Origin: Micromonospora arborensis
Lineage (GTDB): Bacteria; Actinomycetota; Actinomycetes; Mycobacteriales; Micromonosporaceae
Assembly (NCBI RefSeq): GCF_003205615.1
Contig: NZ_PYBV01000001.1
Coordinates: forward strand, 171,383-235,382
Length of the DNA stretch: 64,000 nucleotides
Direction: 5' to 3'
Below, one piece after another: positions 24,287 through 31,501 of this stretch (positions are counted from its first letter, which is position 1; each line of letters starts with the position of its first letter). Made by a program: the position numbers and the translations under genes. The notes under the pieces are model-generated. The model was given only the letters and a program-made list of their open reading frames with translations, ran no database searches and had not been told where the DNA came from.

Positions 24287-25249
24287 GTGGCGCGCACGCG
24301 TCCGCAACGTTCCCTGACCATGGACGAGGCTGGGCGGTGCCGCCCCACGGCAGCGCGGTGGATGCTCCAGGATGGACAGGTGGTGGAACTGCCCGAGGGG
24401 CTTGACTGGGTACGCGGGTCACCGGCCGGCCGAGGGTGGCTGGCCACACTCCCGACCTGGCTGGCCGAGTGCACCGAGCGCTGGTCGCTGCGACTCGGCC
24501 CGCCCTTCCGGTACGCGTACGCCTCGCTGGCGCTCCCAGCGGACCTGCCCGACGGCACGGCGGCGGTGCTGAAGCTCCAGTACCCGGACGAGGAGAGCCA
24601 GCACGAGGCCGACGCGCTGGCCCACTGGGACGGTGTCGGGGCGATTCGGCTGCTCGCACACGACCCCGAACGACGTGCCCTGCTGGTGGAGCGCTGCCAA
24701 CCCGGCACCGGGTTGCACGAGGTTCCGCTGGACCGGGCGTTGGACGCGATGATCGACCTGCTGCCCCGACTGTGGCGACCGGCCGGCGTGCCGTTCACCT
24801 CGTTGGCCGAGGAGGCCGCCGGGTGGGTCGACCGGATGCCCCGCAACTGGGAACGGGCCGGCCGGCCGTACGAGCGGCGGCTGCTCGACGAAGCGCTCGC
24901 CCTGCTCGGCGGTCTGGCGTCGAGCCAGGGCGAGCAGGTGCTGGTCAACCAGGACCTGCACGCCGGCAACGTGCTCGCCGCCGAGCGGGAACCGTGGCTG
25001 GCGATCGACCCGAAGCCGCTGACCGGCGAGCGGGAGTTCTCCGTCGTGCCGATGGTGCGCGGTCGGGAGCTCGGTCACTCGCCGACCGCCGTCCGGCACC
25101 GGCTGGACCGGCTCAGCACCGAGCTGGGGCTGGACCGGGAGCGGGTCCGGGGCTGGACGATCGGGCACACGTTGGCCTGGAGCATCGCCGACGAGGTCGT
25201 CTTTCCGCACCAGATCGAGGTGGTCCGCTGGTTGCTCGACGAGGGCTGA
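24287..25249 (+). CDS. Aminoglycoside/hydroxyurea phosphotransferase family kinase
   Basis: The 320-residue protein belongs to the APH(6)/hydroxyurea antibiotic resistance kinase family. An ATP-binding N-lobe contains AVLKLQYPDEESQHEADALAHW, with the catalytic Lys and the helix Glu. HDPERRALLVERCQPGTGL is the hinge region. The catalytic loop VNQDLHAGNVL (Brenner-type HxDxxxxN, here QDLHxxN) is near residue 225, followed by WLAIDPKPLTGE, the metal-binding Asp. Chromosomal members are often of unknown substrate. The GTG at 24287 has AGGA seven bases upstream; ATG 24320 is possible but lacks a ribosome site. Confidence 0.85.
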   Translation: MARTRPQRSLTMDEAGRCRPTAARWMLQDGQVVELPEGLDWVRGSPAGRGWLATLPTWLAECTERWSLRLGPPFRYAYASLALPADLPDGTAAVLKLQYPDEESQHEADALAHWDGVGAIRLLAHDPERRALLVERCQPGTGLHEVPLDRALDAMIDLLPRLWRPAGVPFTSLAEEAAGWVDRMPRNWERAGRPYERRLLDEALALLGGLASSQGEQVLVNQDLHAGNVLAAEREPWLAIDPKPLTGEREFSVVPMVRGRELGHSPTAVRHRLDRLSTELGLDRERVRGWTIGHTLAWSIADEVVFPHQIEVVRWLLDEG

Positions 25250-25276
25250 CCGATCAATCGTCCCGCGTGCGCCGTC

Positions 25277-25354
25277 CTTGATCGTGCTCGATCCAGGATG
25301 TAGTGGTCTGCTCCGCCCGGGAGGCCACTCTTTCCTGGTTGCAGCACGATCAAG
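25277..25354. repeat. Interrupted long palindrome between convergent genes
   Basis: Outer arms CTTGATCGTGCT (25277-25288) and its complement (25343-25354) enclose matched CCAGG/CCTGG (25293-25297, 25334-25338) and AGTGG/CCACT (25302-25306, 25325-25329) with small symmetric bulges. The RNA would fold into one long hairpin of 78 nt. It lies between the convergent kinase and Nei genes and probably acts as a terminator. Confidence 0.75.
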
Positions 25355-25444
25355 CGCAGCGCGAGCGCCGGCACGATCAAGCGCGGCGCGAGCGCCGGCA
25401 CGACCAAGCGCAGCGCGAGCGCCGGCACGATCAAGCGCGGGCGC
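25344..25444. repeat. 27-bp tandem repeat, about 3.7 copies
   Basis: Copies start at 25344, 25371, 25398 and 25425, each beginning GCACGA(T/C)CAAGCGC. The first copy includes the right arm of the palindrome at 25277-25354, and the array ends exactly at the stop of the Nei gene (25445). It appears to be an amplified palindrome arm. Confidence 0.9.
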
Positions 25445-26254
25445 TCAGTTGCCCTGACAGGTACGGCACCAGTAGAGGTTGCGTCCGGCCAGCTCGCCGC
25501 GGCTGATCTCGGTGCCACAGACGTGGCAGGGCACTCCGGGGCGGCGGTAGACGTACACCTCGCCACCGTGCCGGTCCACCCGGGCTGGCCGGCCCATCGC
25601 CTCCGGTAGGTGCGCGTCGCGGACCGTGTCGATCCGGCCGTGCGCGACCGCGAGCCGCATCAGCCCGACCAGGTCGGCCCAGAGCGCGTCCCAGCCGGCA
25701 CGGGTCAGTCCCCGGCCCGGCATCGTCGGCGGCAGCCCGGCCCGGAACAGCGCCTCGGTCACGAAGATCAGGCCGGTGCCGGCCACCACCGACTGGTCCA
25801 GCAGCAGCGCGGCCAGGGGTGTCGGGCTGCGTGAGATCCTGCGGTACGCCCGCTCCGGGTCCGCGTCGGCGCGCAGCGGGTCCGGCCCGAGGCGATCCCG
25901 CAGCGCGGCCACCTCGGCTGGGGTGAACAGCTCGCAGGCGGTGGGCCCGCGCAGGTCCAGCCAGTGCCGGTCGCTGGCCAGTCGCAGCCGCACCTGGCCG
26001 ACCGGTTCCGGCGGCTCCCCCGGCCCGTCGGCGAACTTGCCGTAGAGCCCAAGGTGCACATGCAGCGTCAGCTCACCGGCGTAGTGGTGCAGCAGGTGCT
26101 TGCCGTACGCCTCGGTGCCTTCGAGCACGGTCCCGGAGAGCCGGGCGGCGCTCTCGGCGAAGCGGCCCTGTGGGCTGGCGGCGTGCACCTTGTCCCCGGC
26201 GAACAGTTCGGCGTGCCGGGCCGCCAGGCGGTGGATCGTATGTCCCTCTGGCAC
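25445..26254 (-). CDS. Fpg/Nei family DNA glycosylase (Nei2-like)
   Basis: This 269-residue base-excision repair glycosylase/AP lyase begins V-PEGHTIHRLA; the Pro after the start residue is the catalytic nucleophile and the following Glu the second catalytic residue. YGKHLLHHY and LHVHLGLYGKF hold the conserved Lys and His segment, and LLLDQSVVAGTGLIFVTEALFRAGLPP is the helix-two-turn-helix. The C-terminal zinc finger has the CxxC pairs in CHVCGTEISRGELAGRNLYW and CRTC. The GTG at 26254 is the only start that places Pro at position 2. It acts on oxidised pyrimidines by family. Confidence 0.93.
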   Translation of the reverse strand: MPEGHTIHRLAARHAELFAGDKVHAASPQGRFAESAARLSGTVLEGTEAYGKHLLHHYAGELTLHVHLGLYGKFADGPGEPPEPVGQVRLRLASDRHWLDLRGPTACELFTPAEVAALRDRLGPDPLRADADPERAYRRISRSPTPLAALLLDQSVVAGTGLIFVTEALFRAGLPPTMPGRGLTRAGWDALWADLVGLMRLAVAHGRIDTVRDAHLPEAMGRPARVDRHGGEVYVYRRPGVPCHVCGTEISRGELAGRNLYWCRTCQGN

Positions 26255-26310
26255 GGGTGCCAAGGATAGCCAGCAACGCTCGGCGGGGCCGAGTGAGCGG
26301 CGCGATGCCG

Positions 26311-26511
26311 TCAGCCCTGGCGCTGCCCCTTGACGCTGGCCACGAACGCGCTCCACGTGGTTGGGGCGAAGGCCAGCGCCGGCCCAGTCGGGTCCTTGCT
26401 GTCCCGCACACCCACGACGCTGGGGAGGTTGTCGGCCACCTCGACGCAGTTGCCGCCGCTTCCGCCGCTGCGGGTGCTCTTGCGCCAGGTCGCTCCGGCA
26501 AGGTCAGTCAT
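26311..26511 (-). CDS. DUF397 domain protein
   Basis: This 66-residue protein is a complete DUF397 domain: WRKSTRSGGSGGNCVEVADN, GVRDSKDPTGPAL and a C-terminal TWSAFVASVKG. DUF397 proteins are encoded next to XRE-DUF5753 regulators throughout actinobacteria, as at the whiJ locus of Streptomyces, and are thought to antagonise or cooperate with the regulator. It starts at 26511, inside the end of the regulator gene (8-base overlap), so the two are coupled. Confidence 0.93.
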   Translation of the reverse strand: MTDLAGATWRKSTRSGGSGGNCVEVADNLPSVVGVRDSKDPTGPALAFAPTTWSAFVASVKGQRQG

Positions 26512-27391
26512 GATGCTCCTCGATGATCGAAGTGATCATTTTCTCTGATTCTGCCTCACTCGACGCGAGCGCTTCCAGATCCGACCAGACATGTTCGTAG
26601 GCGGCCACCTCTGCCGGCTTGTCCAGGTAGAGCGCGCCGGTGATGTTCTCGAGGTAGACGGTGGTCGGCTCGGTCGACGCCCTCCCGAAGGCCTGCGGAA
26701 AGTCCAGCAGGACGAAGGTGCCGGTTTCGCTGGCCAGGGGCGGCCCGGCGGCGAGCGGCAGCACCCGCAGACTCACGTTGGGCAACGCCGCCACGTCGAG
26801 CAGGTGTCGCAACTGCCCCACCATCGCAGGGTGGTCGGGGATCGTGCGGCGCAGCACGGCTTCGCTCAGGACGACCCGCAGGGTGGGTGCGGTGGGCAGC
26901 CGGCGAACGAGGATGGCCTGCCGCTGCAACCGGACCTCCACCAATTTTTCCCGATCCTTCCCGCTCATGGTCGGGTTCTTTCGGCGGAACAACTCGCTGG
27001 CGTACTCGCGGGTTTGCAGAAGGCCGGGGATTAGCTCGGCGTCGTATTGCCGCAGCGCCGTGGCGGAGGATTCCAGGCCGACGTATAGCGAGAACCACGA
27101 CGGGACGACATCGCCGTAGGAATGCCACCAACCCCGGGCGCGAGTCTCTTTCGCTAGCCCAGCGACGATCTCCCCCATGGAGTCGGGCACCCGATAGAGA
27201 GCACACATCGCGCGGGCGTCCACCACGCGCACCGGGACCAACCCCTTCTCGATGCGCCACACCTTTTGCCGCGAGCAGTCCAGCGCCTCGGCCGCCGAGT
27301 CCAGCGTCACCGAGGCGTCCTCTCGAAGCTGTGTGAGCAGCCGCCCGAGCTGCCGCCGCGGGACCGTGGACCCGCTTGTTTCATCCGTCAT
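26504..27391 (-). CDS. XRE family regulator with DUF5753 domain (WhiJ-like)
   Basis: This 295-residue protein has an N-terminal helix-turn-helix (RRQLGRLLTQLREDASVTLD and then EALDCSRQKVWRIEKGLVPV). A DUF5753 sensor-like domain follows at about residues 100-280, with ESSATALRQYDAELIPGLLQTREYA and the C-terminal VVYLENITGALYLDKPAEV-type block. Streptomyces relatives such as WhiJ influence development. It is coupled to the DUF397 gene downstream and divergent from two small-protein genes. Three TGCA(A/C)C motifs at 11-bp spacing abut its start codon and may be its own operator. Confidence 0.93.
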   Translation of the reverse strand: MTDETSGSTVPRRQLGRLLTQLREDASVTLDSAAEALDCSRQKVWRIEKGLVPVRVVDARAMCALYRVPDSMGEIVAGLAKETRARGWWHSYGDVVPSWFSLYVGLESSATALRQYDAELIPGLLQTREYASELFRRKNPTMSGKDREKLVEVRLQRQAILVRRLPTAPTLRVVLSEAVLRRTIPDHPAMVGQLRHLLDVAALPNVSLRVLPLAAGPPLASETGTFVLLDFPQAFGRASTEPTTVYLENITGALYLDKPAEVAAYEHVWSDLEALASSEAESEKMITSIIEEHHD

Positions 27392-27418
27392 GCAACATCA
27401 CTGCACCCTTCCTGCAAC
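27391..27418. promoter_or_regulatory. 11-bp phased TGCAMC array, candidate XRE operator
   Basis: TGCAAC (27391), TGCACC (27402) and TGCAAC (27413) recur at exactly 11-bp steps, about one helical turn, directly at the XRE start codon. The reverse-oriented GTTGCA recurs at 27498-27503 in the same divergent spacer. This arrangement suggests a regulator binding array. The remainder of 27419-27643 shows no other recognised feature. Confidence 0.45.
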
Positions 27419-27643
27419 ACCGAATGTCTCGCCCGGCACGCAATTGCCTTCCGTTCCTCGTGCGTCAATATGGCTTGAGGCTAGGAGGACTCCGAGCGTT
27501 GCACAAGGTGGCCAGCATGGAACATGCTGTCACGCGTCAGAAGGCCTCCGGATAAGCGCCGGAATGGCGACGACAATAACGCGCGGCCTCGCACACCTGG
27601 ATGTGCCGGGGCGACGCCATTCCGCATCAGGAAGGACGCCGTA

Positions 27644-27814
27644 ATGCGGGTGTCGTACAACGAATACCTCTTGGTCACCGCGCTGACCCTCGCCCGCCGG
27701 CACCGGCCAGTCTGGAGTTGGGCGCGGTGGCGCAAGGTGTGCCGCTGCGGCGCGGAGTTGCCCTGCCGAGCCCGCCACCGCATCCCGATCAACCGTGGGC
27801 ACTGGCCGACGTGA
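27644..27814 (+). CDS. Small Cys-containing protein of an XRE/DUF397-linked pair
   Basis: This 56-residue, strongly basic protein (YNEYLLVTALTLARRHRPVW near its start) has a C-x-C-x5-C cluster (CRCGAELPC) that could bind metal. It ends in HRIPINRGHWPT. Similar small proteins are found beside XRE-DUF397 genes in related actinobacteria, but no function is known. The ATG at 27644 follows GGAAGGA. It overlaps the next gene by 4 bases (GTGA), so the two form a unit divergent from the XRE gene. Confidence 0.7.
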   Translation: MRVSYNEYLLVTALTLARRHRPVWSWARWRKVCRCGAELPCRARHRIPINRGHWPT

Positions 27815-28077
27815 GCGCCCTCAGGCCGGGAGACGTACTGCTGATCGGCGAGGCGTGTTCGGTCCAGTTCGCCGGCGACCGGGCGCTGCGCCTCCGGCTG
27901 GTCCGCGTGGACCAGCGCCCGACGTACCACGGGTGGATCTGGCTGGCCGGGTACGTGCTCGACAACAAGGGCTTGGCCATCGACAAGCGGGAGGTGTACG
28001 TGCAGCAGGCCGGATTGCGAGTGCTGCCGCCACACGCCGGGGCGAGGTCTCCTGCCGAAGCGACCCTCGCGCGGTAG
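27811..28077 (+). CDS. Small hypothetical protein, partner of the 56-residue protein
   Basis: The 88-residue protein contains LRPGDVLLIGEACSVQFAGD, LRLVRVDQRPTYHGWIWLAG, and REVYVQQAGLRVL. The pattern suggests a small all-beta protein. It resembles conserved hypothetical proteins that recur with the preceding gene next to XRE/DUF5753 regulators. The GTG at 27811 overlaps the upstream stop, giving tight translational coupling. The function is unknown. Confidence 0.7.
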   Translation: MSALRPGDVLLIGEACSVQFAGDRALRLRLVRVDQRPTYHGWIWLAGYVLDNKGLAIDKREVYVQQAGLRVLPPHAGARSPAEATLAR

Positions 28078-28206
28078 GAAAACGGCGATCGTCTGCCGCC
28101 GTACCCGGAATTGGTGTCAGGAAACGCCCAACGGGGTACTTCAGGGCCGTACCGCGTGGGTGCCACCCGAGTTGTCGGCCACCACGCATTAATCAGGAGG
28201 TGTGTA

Positions 28207-29034
28207 GTGGTCAAGATTCCTTCGCTGTCCCGCCGGTCCGAGCCGGCGCCGACGCGGGACGAGAACCTCGACGGTCGCATCGACGGCCGCGACACCCCGG
28301 TCAACGACCGGCAGAACACGATGGTGCTCGGAGGCCGGTCAACCGACGGCGAGCGCGACCGCCCGGTGGTCACCGACCGGGCCACCGACCAGGCGACGTA
28401 CCGCAATGCTGCCGTGCCCACCGAGCAGACCGGGCGGACCGGCGAGGCCGAACGGCGGGCCGCCGAGCGGGCCGCCGTGGCCCGCGCCGCCATCGCCCGC
28501 CCGGTGGAGGGCGACGCACGGCCCGCCCGGCCGGTGGACAGCGACGCCCGGCCCGGCACCGACCCGACCACGACGCGCACCGCCGAGCGGGACACCGACC
28601 TCGACGGCAGCACCCGGCGGACCGACCCGACGGACCGGGTCGCGACCGCCCGCCCGGCCGACCCGACCCCGGACCACACCGAGCCGGAGCCGGCGGTGGT
28701 GCGCGGCCCCAAGCCGCGGGCCAGCCTGCTCGCCACCCTCGGGCTGATCGTGTCCGTCGCCGGTGCGCTGTTCGTGCTGACCGGCACCCTGGCCGGGTAC
28801 GGCATCGGGCTCGGCGCGGTCGGCGCGGTGCTCGCGGTGCTCGGTCTGCTGGCCACCCGCCGCCGGCACGTCGCCGGGAAGACCGACGCGCTGTTCGGAG
28901 TGCTCATCGGTCTGGCCGCCGTGGTGATCGGGGTGCTGGCGATGAGCGGCCAGTTCGACTGGCCCACCACCGACGGCGACTGGGTGCAGCGCTTCCGCGA
29001 GTGGCTTGACTCACAGTTTGTCGATCGTTTCTAG
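28207..29034 (+). CDS. Membrane protein with long disordered N-terminal region
   Basis: The 275-residue protein has about 175 hydrophilic residues rich in Arg, Asp, Thr, Pro and Ala (for example DARPARPVDSDARPGTDPTT), probably intrinsically disordered and cytoplasmic. Three hydrophobic helices follow: LATLGLIVSVAGALFVLTGTL, GIGLGAVGAVLAVLGLLA, and ALFGVLIGLAAVVIGVLAM. A short polar tail ends at VDRF. The GTG at 28207 has AGGAGG 5 bases upstream. No catalytic motif is seen. It may be a scaffold or DUF4190-like protein, but no function can be assigned. Confidence 0.75.
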   Translation: MVKIPSLSRRSEPAPTRDENLDGRIDGRDTPVNDRQNTMVLGGRSTDGERDRPVVTDRATDQATYRNAAVPTEQTGRTGEAERRAAERAAVARAAIARPVEGDARPARPVDSDARPGTDPTTTRTAERDTDLDGSTRRTDPTDRVATARPADPTPDHTEPEPAVVRGPKPRASLLATLGLIVSVAGALFVLTGTLAGYGIGLGAVGAVLAVLGLLATRRRHVAGKTDALFGVLIGLAAVVIGVLAMSGQFDWPTTDGDWVQRFREWLDSQFVDRF

Positions 29035-29052
29035 CGGGCACTGTTCCGCTCG

Positions 29053-29159
29053 CCGGTGGTGCACCGGCGAAAGCCGGCGGTTCGCCGGCAGCCCGAACTC
29101 TCCGGTGGTTCACCGGCCGGGCGACACCCTTTCAGGGGCGGCGGTTCGCCGCCCCTGAA
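29053..29159. terminator. Cluster of GC-rich hairpins, terminator region
   Basis: Four short palindromes with GTT(C)/GTGC loops follow the membrane-protein stop. They are at about 29053-29067 (CCGGTG...CACCGG type), 29076-29092, 29103-29116, and a strong one at 29131-29159 with 13-bp arms (TTCAGGGGCGGCG) and a 3-base loop. The last is a good terminator candidate. The rest of the gap to 29345 shows no clear feature. Confidence 0.6.
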
Positions 29160-29345
29160 GTGTTTCCGGGGTACGCCGAGCGCTGACGCAACGAATCGCT
29201 CCTGGCGGCAGCTCAGACGCAATGAATGTTCGGTCTGTGCAACTCTCAATGGTGGATCCTGCCGCTGAGGCCGCATAGCGTTGAGCAACGGCGCCAGCCC
29301 GTGGGCCACGGTGGCCGGGCGCGCCCGACCCCTGGGAGCAGGACA

Positions 29346-30167
29346 ATGACGATGGACGCCACCAGCCAGCGCCTGTTGATGTGCCGGCCGACGTACTTCG
29401 CCGTCGACTACGCGATCAACCCCTGGATGGACCCGAGCGCGCCGGTCGACACCGCGCTGGCCGTCCGGCAGTGGGAGCAGCTGCGCCAGACGTACCGCGA
29501 CCTGGGCCACACCGTCGAGGAGATCACTCCGGTGCCCGGCCTGCCCGACATGGTCTTCGCCGCCAACGGCGGCACCGTGATCGACGGCAAGGCGATGGCC
29601 GTGCAGTTCCGCGACCCGCAGCGCGCCGACGAGGCGCCGGCCTACCGCGCCTGGTTCGAGGCCGCCGGCTTCGAGATGTACGACCCGAAGCACGTCAACG
29701 AGGGCGAGGGCGACGTCCTGCTGGCCGGCGACCACCTGCTGGCCGGCACCGGCTTCCGCACGGCGCACTCCTCGCACGCCCAACTGCAGGAGGTCTTCGG
29801 TTACCCGGTGATCACCATGCAGTTGGTCGACCCGCGCTTCTACCACCTGGACACCGCGCTGACCGTGCTCGACGAGCGGACCGTGGCGTACCTGCCGGAG
29901 GCGTTCTCCCCCGGCAGCCAGGCCGTGCTGCGCCGGCTCTTCCCCGACGCGGTGCACGCCACCATGGCCGACGCCGAGGTGCTGGGGCTGAACGCGGTCA
30001 GCGACGGACGGCACGTGGTGCTGCCCGCGCAGGCCACCGACCTGGCCGCCACGCTGCGCGACCGGGGCTACGAAACCATCGGTGTCGACCTGTCCGAGCT
30101 GCGTAAGGCCGGCGGCGGACCGAAGTGCTGCACACTGCGACTGCGTCAGGGAAAGGCAAGCAAGTGA
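29346..30167 (+). CDS. DDAH/arginine-dihydrolase family amidinohydrolase
   Basis: This 273-residue guanidine-modifying enzyme opens with LMCRPTYFAVDYAINPWMDP. MVFAANGG, with the substrate-binding Asn, follows, then EGEGDVLL with the active-site acid and RTAHSSHAQL. The C-terminal GGGPKCCTLRL carries the nucleophilic Cys. By family it hydrolyses dimethylarginine or arginine; the N-terminus also resembles bacterial arginine dihydrolases that give ornithine. It is translationally coupled (GTGA) to ornithine aminotransferase, which fits arginine breakdown. The ATG at 29346 follows GGAGCAGG. Confidence 0.88.
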   Translation: MTMDATSQRLLMCRPTYFAVDYAINPWMDPSAPVDTALAVRQWEQLRQTYRDLGHTVEEITPVPGLPDMVFAANGGTVIDGKAMAVQFRDPQRADEAPAYRAWFEAAGFEMYDPKHVNEGEGDVLLAGDHLLAGTGFRTAHSSHAQLQEVFGYPVITMQLVDPRFYHLDTALTVLDERTVAYLPEAFSPGSQAVLRRLFPDAVHATMADAEVLGLNAVSDGRHVVLPAQATDLAATLRDRGYETIGVDLSELRKAGGGPKCCTLRLRQGKASK

Positions 30168-31381
30168 TCGTGGATGACATCCTGCGGACGCCGGGAGCGG
30201 TCCGGGACGCCGAGCGCTGGACGGCGCACAACTACCACCCGCTACCGGTGGTGATCTCGTCCGCGGAGGGCGCCTGGCTCACCGACGTGGACGGCCGCCG
30301 CTACCTGGACTGCCTGGCCGGTTACTCCGCACTCAACTTCGGCCACCGGCACCCTCGGTTGATCGCCGCCGCGCACGCACAGTTGGATCGGCTGACGCTG
30401 ACCAGCCGGGCGTTCATCCACGACCAGTTCGCCGACTTCTGCCGGGAGTTGGCCGAGCTGTGCGGCAAGGACCTGGTGCTGCCGATGAACACCGGCGCCG
30501 AGGCGGTGGAGACCGGGATCAAGGTGGCCCGCAAGTGGGGCTACCAGGTCAAGGGTGTGCCCGCCGGCCAGGCCAACATCGTGGTCGCCGAGGGTAACTT
30601 CCACGGCCGGACCACCACCATCGTGAGCTTCTCCACCGACGAGGACGCCCGCGCCGACTTCGGGCCGTACACCCCGGGGTTCACGGTCGTGCCGTACGGC
30701 GACCTGGACGCGCTGACCGCCGCGATCGACGAGAACACCGTGGCCGTGCTGCTGGAGCCGATCCAGGGCGAGCAGGGCGTGGTGGTGCCACCCGAGGGCT
30801 ACCTGCCGGGCGTACGCCAGGTCTGCACCGAGCGCAACGTGCTGTTCATCGCCGACGAGATCCAGTCCGGTCTGGGGCGTACCGGCGCGACCTTCGCCTG
30901 TGACCACGAGGGCGTCGTGCCGGACATGTACCTGCTCGGCAAGGCGCTCGGCGGCGGCATCGTTCCGGTCTCCGCGGTGGCTGCGAACTCCGACGTGCTC
31001 GGCGTGCTCAAGCCCGGCCAGCACGGCTCCACCTTCGGCGGTAACCCGCTCGCCTGCGCGGTGGCGATCGAAGTGGTCCGGCTGCTGGCCACCGGCGAGT
31101 TCCAGCGGCGCTCGGCCGAGCTGGGTGAGCGGCTGCGGGCCGGCCTGGAAGGGCTGCTCGGCAAGGGCCTGGTGGCGGTCCGTGTGCGCGGCCTGTGGGC
31201 CGGTCTGGACATCGACCCGGCGCTGATGAGCGGGCGGGAGGCGTGTGAACGTCTCGCCGAGCGCGGAGTGCTCGCCAAGGACACCCACGGCTCCACCATC
31301 CGGCTCGCCCCACCGCTGGTGATCACCGAGGAGGAGATCGACCTGGCGGTGGCGCAGCTCGCCGAGGTGCTGGCCGGCTGA
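30164..31381 (+). CDS. rocD: Ornithine aminotransferase
   Basis: This 405-residue fold-type I PLP aminotransferase has the ornithine-oxo-acid transaminase look. YLDCLAGYSALNFGHRHPRL is near residues 45-64, and the phosphate-binding MNTGAEAVE is near 108-116. FHGRTTTIVSFS, EPIQGEQGVVVPP and FIADEIQSGLGRTG with the PLP Asp come next. LLGKALGGGIVPVSA holds the Schiff-base Lys. It transfers the delta-amino group of ornithine to 2-oxoglutarate, giving glutamate semialdehyde. Its GTG overlaps the stop of the DDAH-family gene, so the pair is an operon for arginine or ornithine catabolism. Confidence 0.93.
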   Translation: MIVDDILRTPGAVRDAERWTAHNYHPLPVVISSAEGAWLTDVDGRRYLDCLAGYSALNFGHRHPRLIAAAHAQLDRLTLTSRAFIHDQFADFCRELAELCGKDLVLPMNTGAEAVETGIKVARKWGYQVKGVPAGQANIVVAEGNFHGRTTTIVSFSTDEDARADFGPYTPGFTVVPYGDLDALTAAIDENTVAVLLEPIQGEQGVVVPPEGYLPGVRQVCTERNVLFIADEIQSGLGRTGATFACDHEGVVPDMYLLGKALGGGIVPVSAVAANSDVLGVLKPGQHGSTFGGNPLACAVAIEVVRLLATGEFQRRSAELGERLRAGLEGLLGKGLVAVRVRGLWAGLDIDPALMSGREACERLAERGVLAKDTHGSTIRLAPPLVITEEEIDLAVAQLAEVLAG

Positions 31382-31419
31382 CCCCGCCCCGCCCCGCCCC
31401 CCGCCCCCGCCCAACCAGC

Positions 31420-31480
31420 GTTGATCATGAAGTTATTGCCACGACACGCCGCGGTGCCGGGCAATAACTTCATGATCAAC
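31420..31480. repeat. TGATCATGA-core long palindrome, probable convergent terminator
   Basis: TTGATCATGAAGTTATTGCC and its exact complement form 21-bp perfect arms (31420-31440 and 31460-31480) around 19 bases. C-rich sequence before and G-rich sequence after can extend the stem. It lies between the convergent rocD and FHA genes. A near copy of the core is at 58297-58353. Confidence 0.85.
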
Positions 31481-31501
31481 CGGGGTGGGGGCGGGGTGGG
31501 G

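Noticed and set aside
25344..25444. Tandem repeats resembling a CRISPR array
   Set aside because: The repeats are directly abutting with no unique spacers, and no cas genes are present.
25303..25506. A short plus-strand frame encoding a repeated HDQAQRERR-type unit
   Set aside because: The 27-bp tandem repeat is divisible by three, so any open frame appears periodic; it overlaps the Nei gene end and has no ribosome site.
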